Source: Cryptomeria japonica (Eukaryota; Streptophyta; Pinopsida; Cupressales; Cupressaceae). From it: a stretch of DNA of 64,000 nucleotides. The position numbers were made by a program, and so were the translations under genes. A model generated the notes under the pieces. That model was not told where the DNA came from. It saw nothing but the letters and a program-made list of their open reading frames with translations, and searched no databases. The stretch is taken from NCBI RefSeq assembly GCF_030272615.1, contig NC_081414.1:47358501-47422500 (forward strand), in the 5' to 3' direction. Below are positions 1 to 12,339 of this stretch, one piece after another (the first letter of the stretch is position 1; every line of letters starts with the position of its first letter).

Positions 1-111
1 TGATTTAAAGTATCCCCACAAAGAAGACTTCTGAGCTCCAGTAACACCCAAACCTTGCAAACCTTCCTTGATTTGGACTGCCTCTAGTTTATCTTAAGCC
101 CATTGTACCTT

Positions 112-905
112 TCATATAATAGGGATTTCATTCAAGAAGTAAAGTGCTAAACTGAAAATCAGAGAACCAAATTTGAAAACATGTTTCTTATCTTGTTTTA
201 TCTTCTTCAAGTTGCTCATTATCTCACTAAGAAGTACTCCACAAAGATCATACCTTTTGTCTTCCTTAAGCATCTGATAAGTTGCAAATATAGCAGCACT
301 AGATAGTGAATTATGTCTGCTAGATTGGTACACCTTGTATCATGTTACCATTGAGGCAAATCTCACATCATACTCTATGATATCACTGATTGTCATTGAC
401 TGACTATCATATTGAGATCTGGTAACCGCATTCACTATTGTGTTCTGAACTTTCCTCAGACCGAGAATCTCACCGTTTGCATTCAAACAAGTTACAGCTT
501 GAATGGCTTTCTTTGTGATCTTGTTAGGTCTGTACAACCATATAAACTCATCGTGGTTTTGACTCAAGATATATATGACCCATTTGGGTTTATCAAACAC
601 TAGAAAATGAACAAACTGGATAAAACCCTTATCTTGCAATGATTTGAATTTAGACTTTAGATTCCCCATTCCATCCATCATTTGCTTGGTCTAAAGTGAT
701 AACATGTGCACATTCCCAAGCTCTTTGGTATTATAGTGAATGTATTCCCTAATATCTTCATTATGTAGCACGCTATACAGGACAAGAAAATTCACCTTCT
801 AGATCATCTTCAACAAATTTTTAATGGATGTCTCTTAAACACTGGCCTCACTCTCTCAGTAATCTCAACTACCAATGGAGTTGCAACCCTAGATACAGAT
901 GCCAT
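112..905 (-). pseudogene. Degenerate unidentified coding remnant
   Basis: Read on the minus strand, an ATG at 905 opens a short reading frame (MASVSRVATPLVVEI...), which is then broken by stops and frame changes. Open pieces resume at about 681-340 and 333-112. The pieces look like one ancestral reading frame that has decayed, because they are collinear and separated by only a few bases. I do not recognise a domain. It lies next to gag-like remnants on the same strand, so a retroelement origin is possible. That is inference only. Confidence 0.3.
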
Positions 906-1249
906 TTCTAAATTAGGGTATAAAAATAGCTCAAACATGAATAAATACCTCTTCAGATTCAACCAAATACTAGGATTCTCTTTCAGATCGCTTCAAACTT
1001 GGTTATCACTACTTAATCGCATTCGTCGTGCTCTTCTGCTCTTTCTCTTCATTCACAGTGTGAAGAATGAATGATAGGAATGCCTTTTTACCCATTGAAA
1101 ACCTAACTTTAAGTTGTAATAAAAGCACAACCCTAAAGTATTTATGGATACTTAGATACGCATGAAATCTTCTAAATATCAACTACACAACTAATCTCCA
1201 TCATCTACAACCATCCTTGATTGGCTACGGATCTGCATTTATCGCCATA

Positions 1250-1635
1250 TGACCAAATTTATTTCAAGTAAAGCATCTACCATTTAATTTATGGGCATTA
1301 GGCTGCCTTACCAAAGGATTATTGTTCTTAGGCTTTGCATTGCTTTGTCTAGATCTAGAGGACTCTCCTTTCTCAAATCCAAGTCCTCGCATGTCCTTTC
1401 CATGTCTCTGACTTTCCAACATCTCATTAATCCTTGTTGGGCTAGCATTTAATTTATCTTTGTATTAATTTGTAGTAGAAAGTTCATCTCTTAGGGAAAC
1501 AATCTATCTTTCAAGTTCTTGACCATTATTCCTTGATTGTGTTAACTCAAGCTTCAACTGATCATTCTCATAGGTAAGCCTGAAGCATTCATCTGCTCTT
1601 TCCTTCAATGATTGTGTCAAATTCTCTTCATTCTT
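1250..1635 (-). pseudogene. Broken retrotransposon gag: coiled coil plus zinc knuckle
   Basis: One minus-strand frame runs from the edge of the N gap to about 1250 with three in-frame stops. It begins with a heptad-like charged stretch (KNEENLTQSLKERADECFRL...) that suggests a coiled coil. An Arg/Ser/Asn-rich linker follows, then a CCHC-like motif (GRCFT*NKFGHMA). In that motif the second Cys codon has become TGA and the last Cys is lost. Coiled coil plus zinc knuckle is typical of gag C-termini of plant LTR retrotransposons. It is probably the C-terminal continuation of the gag core at 2136-3050. The gap hides the junction. Confidence 0.6.
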
Positions 1636-2135
1636 NNNNNNNNNNNNNNNNNNNNNNNNNNNNNNNNNNNNNNNNNNNNNNNNNNNNNNNNNNNNNNNNN
1701 NNNNNNNNNNNNNNNNNNNNNNNNNNNNNNNNNNNNNNNNNNNNNNNNNNNNNNNNNNNNNNNNNNNNNNNNNNNNNNNNNNNNNNNNNNNNNNNNNNNN
1801 NNNNNNNNNNNNNNNNNNNNNNNNNNNNNNNNNNNNNNNNNNNNNNNNNNNNNNNNNNNNNNNNNNNNNNNNNNNNNNNNNNNNNNNNNNNNNNNNNNNN
1901 NNNNNNNNNNNNNNNNNNNNNNNNNNNNNNNNNNNNNNNNNNNNNNNNNNNNNNNNNNNNNNNNNNNNNNNNNNNNNNNNNNNNNNNNNNNNNNNNNNNN
2001 NNNNNNNNNNNNNNNNNNNNNNNNNNNNNNNNNNNNNNNNNNNNNNNNNNNNNNNNNNNNNNNNNNNNNNNNNNNNNNNNNNNNNNNNNNNNNNNNNNNN
2101 NNNNNNNNNNNNNNNNNNNNNNNNNNNNNNNNNNN
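1636..2135. other. Assembly gap (500 N)
   Basis: There are exactly 500 consecutive N, a common placeholder length for a scaffold gap of unknown size. It falls beside the 483-bp tandem duplication of a gag fragment at 2136-3050, a repeat that could by itself have collapsed the assembly. Confidence 0.98.
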
Positions 2136-3050
2136 AGCTTTTCCAATTTTGCCAATAATTCTTTAAGTCTTTGATTGTAAGCCCTTACATTCTCATACTT
2201 ATCTTACTTTGTATTGTAGATCTCTAGTACAATCTCATTAACATCTCTCAATAATTTAAATTCTTCCTCAAAGGCTTTCATTAATCACTCCATAGTAGTT
2301 TTGGTGATGACTAGATCAACTTCTTTATACGAATCAATGGCTATTCCTCTTGAGGTCGCTAGAAAGGGTCATAGCCAATAGGCTCTATCTTCTTGCTCAT
2401 TCACCATCCAAAGTGTTTCACAGGTCTTGTAATATTGTGCAAGGTCCTCCAACCCATTGCCTATAAAGTTAGGCAACTTCTACCTTTCAATACTTGAACT
2501 TGACAAGGGAGTTAATCCTTTTTTGATGCAATGCCAATGCTTGGAATCAACTACTTTCATTTTCTTTCTTGACAATAGGATAAGGCCTTCAATGAACCAT
2601 TGTTTCTTAAGGTTGTCTACCAGCTTCTTCAATTTCACCAATAATTATTTGTCTTTGATTTAAGCCCTTGCTTTCTCATGCTTACCCTACTTTGTATTTT
2701 AGATCTCTACTACAATCTCATTAATATCTCTTAGTAATTTAAGTTCATACTCAAATGCTTTATTTAATCACTCACAAGTTGTTTTGGTCATGACGAGATC
2801 GACTTCTTTGTACCAATCGATGACTATTCCTCTTAAGGTTGCTAGTAAGGATCATACCGATTGGGCTCTATCTTCTTGGCCATTCACCAACCAAAGTGTT
2901 TCATAGGTCTTGTAATATTGTGCAAGGTCCTCCAACCCATTTCTTGTAAATTTAGGCAACTTTTATCTTTCAATATTCAGACTTGTGAGGGAGTCACCAT
3001 CCTTTTTTGATCTAATGCCAATGGTTGGAATCAACTTATCAAGGTGTTTT
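2136..3050 (-). pseudogene. Tandemly duplicated fragment of a Ty3-type gag core
   Basis: On the minus strand both copies encode, with stops and frameshifts, a segment like KAFEEEFKLLRDVNEIVLEI. It is clearly related to the gag at 23634-23891 (KKAFQEEFKLLRDDNEIMAE). This is the Retrotrans_gag-type core. The two copies are direct repeats: the matching words gcccttacattctc (2181) and gcccttgctttctc (2664) are 483 bp apart, and the similarity continues to a shared tail word (tgccaatg..ttggaatcaac) near 2540 and 3020. Both copies carry independent stop codons, so the duplication is old. No LTR was identified for this element. Confidence 0.65.
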
Positions 3051-6000
3051 CATTCACACGCTTAGTTACTTCACTTCACTCTTGGTCACATAAGAATTCT
3101 CATCTCCTCCTACCTAAGTGTTCCATATAATGTTGCCTTCAATTTTGGCTCAAGAGTTTTAGGTTTGTATCCTTCCATTACCTTTTCTTCAATCAAATCT
3201 TGTTCATTGCTTTCGATGTTATTCTCAAGTGTAGACTCAATATATTATACTTCCCATTCATCTTCTTTTTCTCATTTGTCTACTTGATCAAAGAGATTAG
3301 TCCATGCTTTGTTTCATAAGGGTGGATGTCTTGTTATCTCTTGCCACTCCTTACTCATACAATTTCTTGTGGAATAATTGTTTCTATTTTTTGAGTTGTG
3401 GTTTCAATTTTGGCTCGCACTTGGACTTTGGCTTATGCTCCAACTTTTACTCTTTCAATTTGGGAATCGTATGGTTGTTATTCCTTGAGTAGTTTTCATA
3501 ATTTTCTCCTTTCTCTTTGTTCTAAAATCCTCAAATATTATCTTCTCTTGTTTAGTTTGAATGCTTTTTGTTTTTGTATACGAGTATCAATTTTTAGAGA
3601 TCCGACATTGCTTTGTGTTCCTCTTCTCTTTGGCACTTGTCCTCAAAATAGTTTCCTTATCTACTCTATTTGTATTTCACAATCATGTTCCTCATGAAAG
3701 TCTCAAAGGATTATCCAACGTCTTGCGAGCAATCATGGAATATGAACAAGACAACTATCTACCTCCTCACTTACCTTGAGGTTATCACAAATGACCTCTT
3801 GCAAAAGTTGCCTTCACTTGACTTTCACTTCTATCCCACAATTTCACCAGGTCTTGGGCGAGTTTGTCCTCTCCTTCCTAGATCGACTCAATAGTTTATT
3901 CAACTATCTATCTCATTATTTCTTCCTTTTAACTTGACTTCTTGAAGGGCAATGATTTCTTGTGTTATGGCTAAGCAATTATCAAGGTAAAGTAAACATA
4001 GTTATTCATGAAGAATTGAACTAGATAATAACATATCAAAACCATATGAATTGAGAGAGTAAACAAGTATATTTTATTCATAAATGCATTTCATACAAAA
4101 TTTCGGATCAAGACCTCTTTGCACAATGTAGTCCCTTGTCCCAATTACAAGGAAATATTTAAACTTGTTGATGATTGCTAAGGACTTTCCAACTGTTATC
4201 AACTACCCAACTACTCAACACAATCGACGAGTCTTTACTATTCTTGTTGACTCTACAACATACCAAAGTAAACTAATATGTAATTTATCTATCTAAGATG
4301 GTTGAGATGATGATGAATTTCTATTTGTAGAGGATTATCAATATATTGGTTGAAATTTATTTCTCTTTCTTTATGTGTTTCTACTATAATTTTCTTTTGT
4401 TTGCATTTTATGCAAATTATTATTGTTCTTAGCTACATATTGATGATACAAAGACACTTATAATACAAAGACACCTTTAGTAGTGCACATTGAAAGAAGT
4501 GGCTATGTATGTTTCATTCAGCTCACACCACTTTTATTCTTGCTGTGTACATTTCCCTTTTGTGTTTTACCCATGGATTTTGGGATGATACAAAGTAACA
4601 AAGTATCTCATAAACAATCACATCACGTTGAACAATAACATACTATTTTTTTAATTTATTTATTTTATTTTTATTTTTATTTTTTATTTTTTTTGGGGGG
4701 TGGAGGGGAGGGGGGCAGTGGTTTAATCCTTTGGTATTGTTTATGAAGCCAAGATGCTCCCTCTTTCATTTCCTCTATTTTTCTCTCTATGTTCGCATAT
4801 TTAGGCATTTATGATTTGAATTGTGTTTGTTGTGCTCTCACTTTGCTTCTTTCTCTCTTATTGCATGCATCACTTTGGCTTTCTATTTACATCTTGCTCA
4901 TTAGGCTTCACTTCCTTTCACATTTCACTTCTCAATTCTTACTTCATAATTGTGGCACTTGTCATTATCTTCCCAAGTTGGATGGTATTTCTTTTAGGAT
5001 GATTTCCCTTTCCTCCTTGAACATTGATTTACATTCTACCACACTTTCATGGTTACATCTTGTATAGCACCTTTGCCCATTTACCCCTCACAATGAAATC
5101 CTTTTGCCATTATTGTCATGATATTTACACGAGTATTCTTTTCTTACCACATTTAGGTCTTGCTTGTAATCTTATCTCATATATGACATCTTACATTGTG
5201 CTTACAAGGTCTAGCTTTTGTATACGACTTATCCTCATACATGGGGTATATATTTTTGATAATTCACATGGGATTATGCCGAAGGAGGTGATAATTTGTG
5301 CACCCAATGCCAAGGTTGTAAAAATGGTATCATAAGTTGTTTCAAACCTTCAAAAGGAAAAAAAGGTGTATAATGTGGAAACTCCAGTATGATATTCAAT
5401 AATTTTGCCGAGAAAGGTACAGTAAATAATAACCAATTAACATAAACTGAAGACATTTGCATCGCTCATGCACTAGTAAGTATTTTTGGCTTCCATTTCC
5501 AAAGCCTTACAGTAGGCTATTGGTTTGATATATTTTATGTTTGAATCTATTACCGTTAAATATAGAACTTTCAGGTCCATATTGCCTTCATTTTCTGTCT
5601 ATTTTAGAAGGTTCAACACATTCTAGATTCTTGTTTTTGTTGGACAGTTTGAACGCACGTGGAATTGGCGCCTTGCTAGATCTGTTGTGTTGAATTTCTT
5701 CGGAGTTTCCAGTTTATAGTTTGAGTTATATGAGGCTCCTGATCTTGTTTTATTTGTTGTTATATATGGCACCATATCTTATGCCCGGGGTTCACAATAT
5801 TCCTTTTATGTAAATATCAGAAATTTAATTGCTTTTGTGACGAGTTGTATTTGAATGATTTCTTTTACGCAACAAGGCATAAACTAAGATGTTAAAAATA
5901 TTGAATCTCAAGGAAGTCGAGCAATGGTACCCCTTGTGGACTGCCATTCTTTGTACTCTTAGGATAATTTTTTTATTACAATTTTGTTGGCTTAAAATGT

Positions 6001-7310
6001 TAATACTGTTGTGCATCTGATTCTCTTTTTCCTTTAGAACTGGACTAAATGAACCATACATCCTCAAGAAGCATGCAGTGGTAGTTCATGTTGGCACTTC
6101 TGCATTGTCAGATGGTTTTACACTTTTGAAGTGTGTCTTGCTTAAGATTTGCAGTCTTGCAAGCGTGTTGAATGGACAGGGCATCTCCTTTTGGGGCTTG
6201 TCTGGTTCAATGTGCAATTTCCTCTATGTTTATGAATCATATTTTATGCATGCCATTATGCAAATAATACTTTTTCTCCTATTTGTTTTTATTAATGTAT
6301 CTAAATCATTTTCAAAAACTTAAAACGAAAAAAGAAAAAAGAAAAAATAGTTTCATAAAAACCCTAATTATGCTGAGAATAGGTGCTTCTCTTGGTTTCT
6401 AATGCATCACGATCTTTGTCATAGGATAATGAGTAGAATAACTATACATTCAAGGAATCCTAGTATCTAGTCCAAGGACAATCAAAGAGTATTACACACT
6501 TTCTGGTAGTGCCCTGAAAGTCACAACCTTAGTGAGGTTGGTTTCTGAATACACTCAGAGAGCAGTCACTATTTATTTTGATTAGCCAATTTCCTTTTAG
6601 ACATTCAAAATCTGCAGCACGTGCATAAAATATAAGCTCTCTTTCATTTTGAAACCCCTTTAAGAATATTGTATTCAACAAGTTATTTACTTGCATCAGT
6701 GCTTGTTTCCAATCACCGCACAGCACACAACTTTTGCTTGTAAATACAAAATCAAGCAAAAAACAAAAATTGTAGCCCCAGAGCTTGAGCATCATAATTC
6801 TTGATTGCCCATTAGGTGAAGAAACATCTATGAACAAAGAACATAGATTTCATTTTGGATCTAGAAGTTAAAAGGGGGAGAATTGGTAAAGGAGGCTTCA
6901 TGAACATCATTACTATAGAATGTAAAATAACCACTCTGGAAAAGAACTTGTGATTTCTTTCTCTTGACTTGAGGATGTTTAGTAGGAAGGGGACGATAAA
7001 CGTTGTTGGAATCTGCCTTTTAAATCAAATTTCCTTGGTACTTGGCACGGAAAGATTTCTTCTAGTGATTCTATACACTTTTGCATTTTAATATTTGTTT
7101 TAGTGGACACCAGTTAATGTGTACTCAGATTTCAAATAAAAAGTATTATAGAAAACTTTGACCATCCAATGCATTATTCTCCAGATTTTGTTGTTGGGAT
7201 TTTCCCAACTATAAAAATGTAAAATCAAGTTTCTACATAGGGCTTAGGTTAACATATAAGTAGTCGACCATGGCCATCATTCAAAACTTGCTTCAGAAGA
7301 ACTTTTAGCT
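3051..7310. other. No recognisable gene; low-complexity tract inside
   Basis: I find no coding region I can support. Open frames here are short and lack known motifs. The longest, about 100 codons on the minus strand at 6837-6529, and an open plus-strand stretch around 6033-6320 could not be assigned. At 4646-4690 there is a T/A-rich tract followed at 4694-4716 by a G-rich run (ggggggtggaggggaggggggc) that could form a G-quadruplex. The right end (below 7311) should contain the 3' untranslated region of the isoamylase gene, but no poly(A) signal could be fixed. Confidence 0.5.
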
Positions 7311-7421
7311 CTATTCTGCACGGAAAAGAATTGCAGAATGTGGAGCCATATTATACACATTTGTCTTAAAAGGAACTCCTCCGACAATGAAATCATCTGG
7401 TGCTGGAAGATTTGTATCAAC
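7311..7421 (-). CDS. ISA3: Isoamylase-type starch debranching enzyme, last coding exon
   Basis: The exon encodes 36 residues and a TAG stop: VDTNLPAPDDFIVGG..., then VYNMAPHSAILFRAE. Asp-Thr-Asn-Leu plus a final tyrosine/proline-rich beta strand ending in an Ile-Leu-Leu-like tail is the standard C-terminus of plant isoamylases, part of the C-terminal beta-sandwich behind the GH13 barrel. The acceptor AG is at 7423-7422 (CTGCAATTGCAG just upstream on the coding strand). Phase is 0 and joins the Val codon ending the previous exon. Plant isoamylase (EC 3.2.1.68) cleaves alpha-1,6 branch points of starch in plastids; the ISA3 class acts mainly in starch breakdown. Class assignment is by recollection of family sequence and is less certain than the family. 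Confidence 0.9.
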   Translation of the reverse strand, partial: VDTNLPAPDDFIVGGVPFKTNVYNMAPHSAILFRAE

Positions 7422-10400
7422 CTGCAATTGAACCCATTAATCACATTTAAAAGGCAACCAATGTATTTATAAAGAACATATATATTTTAGAAACAGTAAC
7501 ATGAAATTCAACATCGGTGCATAGCATTGGCCTCAGTTGAAAACAACTGCAATTCTCTTTCAGTGATGTTTCACTATGGATAGTTTGGATCCATTCATAG
7601 AAATAATTGTATAGGACATATGTATGTTTTCAAGTTAATGAGCATTTATTCGAACATTTATTATGTAAATCAGTTACTCACTGCAGCATAAACATCCCAA
7701 ATCTGATATTTATGAAGGAAAAGCATGCTCCTCTACCAAATATATAATGAGAAAAATTGTAATTCAGCCAAGATTATTATCACACGGACAGCAATTTATG
7801 AATTTCCAGAGATATTACTTCTGATTTCTTTCTTATGATATCATTTCTTCTAAACTAAGTCTTGAATCACTCTTAATCTCACGGCAGACCATGCTCAGGA
7901 AGACAACTGGATATTTCAGGGACAACTAGTTTATGCACCTCATCAATATATTTAATTAGTCTCTTTATAGCATAGATACAAGAAGATATAGCCTTATAGG
8001 TACGTAATAAATGGGTATGGGGATGCCATTTTCAGAATCAGTGTCTGTGGGTACATTGATGATTGATATACACGCACATTTAAAAAAACAGAATCAGGGT
8101 CCATAGGCACATTTGATAAATATATATTTAAAAAATTTAGAAACTAAATATTCTTTGATAAATGCTCTCCAAATTTCTTGTTTCTTTGTTTGAAAGAATG
8201 AGAAATGGTTTGGGTGGGTCTTTTGACCTTTTAGGGCTAATGATGCTGAGAAGTACCCGGCAATTCTAGGAACAATATTTGAATAGAAATACAGCATGGG
8301 GATGGGTGTGGGACAGAAGACTGAGTATTTGAGACACATCCTCGCAGAACACTATATTTGTGTTTCAATGTATATCCTTTATGATTAGAAGTTAATATTA
8401 GTTTGTGCTGTATTTCAAAGACTACTCTATAAAATGCAGAGATAATATTATAGCTTTTCTCAGTACTGTCAATGTCATCTTGCACCATTTAATATTACAA
8501 AAACTTTACAAACTTGCATAGTCTAAAGCCATAGTTTGCATACTTGGACTCAGCAGACCAGAAATTTTCTAACATGGAAAAACTCCGCAATGTACAAAAT
8601 GCTTTGGTTTTTTTTTTTTTAATATAAATTTTATGCAAAATACAACTATAAAATGTATCAAATGAGTCTGGTGGGAGCATGGAGTAGTACCCCTAGTGGG
8701 GTCGAGGTGTAGCACCCTTTGTAGGGGTCTGAAGGCAGGACATGCCATTTTTATAATTTTTAGAAAAGCCAAAAACATGTATTTTCACTTCAATTCGGAC
8801 AAGAATGCTAAAATGCTTGTGCAATCTTTCCCCTTTGGGGATGTAGGGCTTAAAATGGCAAAAAATTGTGTTTTTTGAGTGCAGGAATCTTATTTTCCCT
8901 GGGTACAGATTGTTTCTTACATGGGCTGAGTATATCCACAAACTTGTCGAGTACTCAGCAGAAAGTCAGCAAAATCTCAGCAGCAGCAGGGAGTTACAAA
9001 TTTACTCTGAAAAAGCTTGGCAAAAAAAATCCTAGCAACTACATGACAACTTGGCATATAGTAAAACTGACTGAACTATTCTAGTAGTGGCCCTTGAGGA
9101 CAAAAGTAGTTATATGGATTCGGCATTTGTTTATACATGGAACAATAAAAAAGGCTAACTAAATGATATATCCTTAAATTGTCCACAATGAGAATGACAA
9201 TTAGAAGCTATGAGTGGTTCAAGTTGAGAGCAACCTTCAGGTTTACGCCTTTTGATGCAGGAGCATCCCTAATTGTCAAGCAATCCCGCATCAACCAAAA
9301 ACATTTCCTTTCTTGCATTTCAGTTTGTAGCTGTCTCAGCACTTCCTTTGCATTGTGCCAGATATTTCTCTTCATGCCTTGTGGATCTGGATTCACATTC
9401 TGAACGTGGTCATCTACATTATATCCAGAAATCTTTTGATTTTCATCAAGTTATCACGTCCGGAAGCTCATTCATTTGCCAGAACATTCTGTGTTGGTGC
9501 CAGTTCACTTGCAGACCCTTCCCGTGGTGTGCGGATTTAATTAGAGCATCATTTGAGACATTTGGGACCTAGGGGAATCCTTTCCTATGGTCTGCATTCC
9601 GTTTTCTTCTTTCACAATGTATTTTGAGGCTGACCTACATGTTTCATGATTTTTCAGGTTTGAGACCTTTGAGGCTGACGCCGATCCTTTCCGGAACATG
9701 AAAAAAGCATATATAATAACTTCTTGTAATCATTCATGAAAGTCAATTGTTAGATTCATAAAGATATAACATCCACATTAAGAGTTGAGTTCCGCTGGTC
9801 AGGGGGATTGTAATCAGGCCAATGGGCCCCGTGTAAACTTGTAATGCCTTGTGGTAGGCTTGCGAGCCCATTGTCATTCTGGATACCAATGCACATGATG
9901 TAATTGATGCTGCTGATGATAAATATATTGATCTTCTTGCTTACCGAGTGTTTTGTTATGTTATTCCACTGTATTGACTCTATGTTGCATGGTTGGACAG
10001 TCTTGTTTTGGACCCTCCATCTGTGACCACACCACCTGTTTTCTATTCTAATGCTTAAACTAAAATACTTTGGGCAAAACGGGAGACAATATCTAAAATA
10101 AAAGGAGGTGATGTGCCAAAATAGTTGATGTTTTGATCATAATGTGAGCCTTGTAAGACATTTTCAGTTGTTGTTAGGTATTTTTGAGCTTATTCATGTC
10201 AACAATGAAAAACCATGTTACTTTTTCACATGGAGATGATCTACTTTATTCCAGCTCAATGATATCACAAATGATATCAAACACTTAATTTATCATAGGA
10301 ATGCTAATTTTAAAATTTAAGGTTTCATGTTGGAGCCATAATACCGAAAAGAAAGAGGTTAAGCATTGGTCATGTGTGTAGGGTGCCATGTAGGATATGT

Positions 10401-10787
10401 ACACTAAAAATATAAATGGCTGTAACAATGTTGCCCATTATCCATATGGACATGTTTGATCACTTCGCTGCATTTACATTCCTCTTTAGTTCACTTATGA
10501 ATAAATAAAATACATGTCCTTGTTGTGGTGGCTGTATTTAGAATTTTTAATTCCTTGCAAAGGTAGAAATACAAGTTTAAAAAATGGAAGATGTAATTGA
10601 CTGGTCATTTGAGATTAGCTTCATAAAGAATTGTGATAACAATGTAATGCACAATAGAAATTTTAACATACTAGAAAAAGCAATTTGAGTCCCATCATTC
10701 CAAATCATGAAATAAAAAGTACATAAGAATTAAACAAATAAGTTCTTTGGGTATCAAAACTAATCAGTCTGATGCAAGATAACATAC
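7422..10787 (-). other. Isoamylase intron (last), 3.4 kb
   Basis: Donor GTATGT (10787-10782) and acceptor AG (7423-7422) are canonical on the minus strand. No coding region is supported inside. At about 8670-8760 there is a fragment (gtacccctagtggggtcgag, then a related ccctttgtaggggtc phrase) that looks like dispersed repeat DNA. A stretch at about 9560-10000 also looks like a degraded repeat, but I could not identify its family. Confidence 0.8.
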
Positions 10788-10902
10788 CACCCGGTACCAG
10801 CATTTCTGAAAAGGTGGTGAAGGTATTATATTTTTGACAAAATAATCATGTGCGTTGAAAGCTATGTAGAGATCCCCACATCCATATTTTCCTCCGTGTA
10901 AT
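10788..10902 (-). CDS. ISA3: Isoamylase exon: C-terminal beta-sandwich segment
   Basis: 115 bp. The first base completes a split Thr codon (AC|A), followed by 38 codons reading [20 protein letters not shown], then [18 protein letters not shown]. The phrase [DE]-x-Y-x-AFNAH-[DE]-[YF]-F-[VI]-K, with a later W-[YF]-R-V, is diagnostic of plant ISA3/ISA2-like isoamylases. The acceptor is TTGCATTGTAG|A and the donor is CGGGTG|GTATGT. The exon sits alone between a 26.4 kb intron on its 5' side and a 3.4 kb intron on its 3' side. The reading frame is intact, so there is no sign that the gene has decayed. Confidence 0.93.
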
Positions 10903-11144
10903 CTACAATGCAATAACAAGACACAACTTATTATAGATAAAAGCAACCCACAGTGCAAACAGGGCATATGTATAAAAGAACATACTATTTGTCTGCAACT
11001 AAAATACGTATATGCTAAAGTAAGGCAATACATCACTTTCTTCTTCTCTTTGGCATGCTCAAGTACATGATAATCATGAAACGACTCATGAAAGTCATGA
11101 AAATTCGGGCATAATAAAATAATCCCTTCCTTTCCTTAGTTGCT

Positions 11145-11220
11145 TGTTTTCTGTTATTGTTGATTATCTAAATTCAAGGAGCTGTTTTCTGTTATTGTTA
11201 ATTATCTAAATTCAAGGAGA
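11145..11220. repeat. 38-bp direct tandem duplication
   Basis: The phrase tgttttctgttattgttga, continuing to aattcaagga, occurs at 11145 and again at 11183 with very few differences. It is a small local duplication in otherwise unremarkable intron sequence. Confidence 0.85.
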
Positions 11221-11433
11221 CAGCTGCATAAAGGAATTGATGTTAAAAGATTCATTATTTCACAAAAGATTTCAAATGTTCAGTAGGGCCAGTTATATAG
11301 CTTTTAAAAATTGCATGAAAACAAATATACAACTGTCACATGAGTTGCAAGCAAAAGGTATAAAATATTACCCAATTTTCTTTTAGATATACTCAGTACC
11401 AGTCACTATCGTGCTATGTTCCACAGGGACAAG

Positions 11434-11535
11434 TCCTCAAGACTTTTTAAAGTGTACACACACTAGGGACATTCTAGGGATGCATCCTCAAGATTTTTTG
11501 AAGCGTACACACACTGAGGACATTGTAGGGATGCT
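11434..11535. repeat. 51-bp direct tandem duplication
   Basis: tcctcaaga...gtacacacact...ggacatt.tagggatgc occurs from 11434 and again from 11485, with about 80-90 percent identity by eye. The family is unknown. The surrounding 11536-12339 holds no supported gene. Confidence 0.8.
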
Positions 11536-12339
11536 GGGACAGCTTGGAGAAATTTAGGAAATGTACTTGGTATGTGGGGATAGGAGGGAAACACCATGGC
11601 AACGGTTGGCCATCCCTGTGATGCTTGGTCGCTATTTTTAAAAAAGCGACGACAATTAAAAATATAAATTTAATATATGTTTTGTGTGCCCCCACACTTT
11701 CTAAGCCCTAACACAAAAAGAACTCGTTCATATGAAACTTCTATTTATTTTTACATGCAAAAAATTTTTGCAGCAAAGTTAGAAAGACAAGCCAGCAAGG
11801 TTTGAGGGTGCAGTTGGAAAAACCAGCATTGGTTAGCAGCAAAGGTGAGAAGTGAGATAGCAACTAGCAAGAGAAGTGAAAGAGGCATGTTATCTTCCAT
11901 TTGTTTTCTTTTTTCAATATTTTCAAAGTAAAAAAATAAAATGTATGATTTTTTGCTTTTGTTTTTTTTTTTCTATTCAGTTTCCAAATTTCACTTGCAT
12001 ATTGATTCACAAAACAAAGCAAGCACCAGTACTGAGAATAGTGGCCATGATGAGAGGGAAAAACAAATGAAAACCAACTTGGGGGTTCATTAAGGTGTGG
12101 GAGTGGTATGGGTTAAGGGGGACAATCTCAAAATCCATTTGAAGGCACTTATGAAGTTTTAAAAACTTACGCAAAAGGGCCCTTCAATTCTAAAAAACAT
12201 CTTCTTCAATTTGTGACAGCTCTCAACACAGATAGAAAAATTTAGTGGGTACTAGATTGTGGTTGTGTCACATTGTAAAGATGATTTTAGAGGGAGCTAC
12301 ACGAGTGTATTGTCATGATCATCTATTGGGCTATAGAAG

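Noticed and set aside
1608-2174. Long open frames across 1608-2174
   Set aside because: They consist almost entirely of N.
6078-6323. Possible host exon around 6033-6320 (plus strand)
   Set aside because: An open stretch with no recognisable motif, no clear splice sites and no neighbouring exons.
6529-6837. 102-codon minus-strand ORF downstream of isoamylase
   Set aside because: No recognised domain. It has normal start and stop but nothing to support translation; left as unassigned within 3051-7310.
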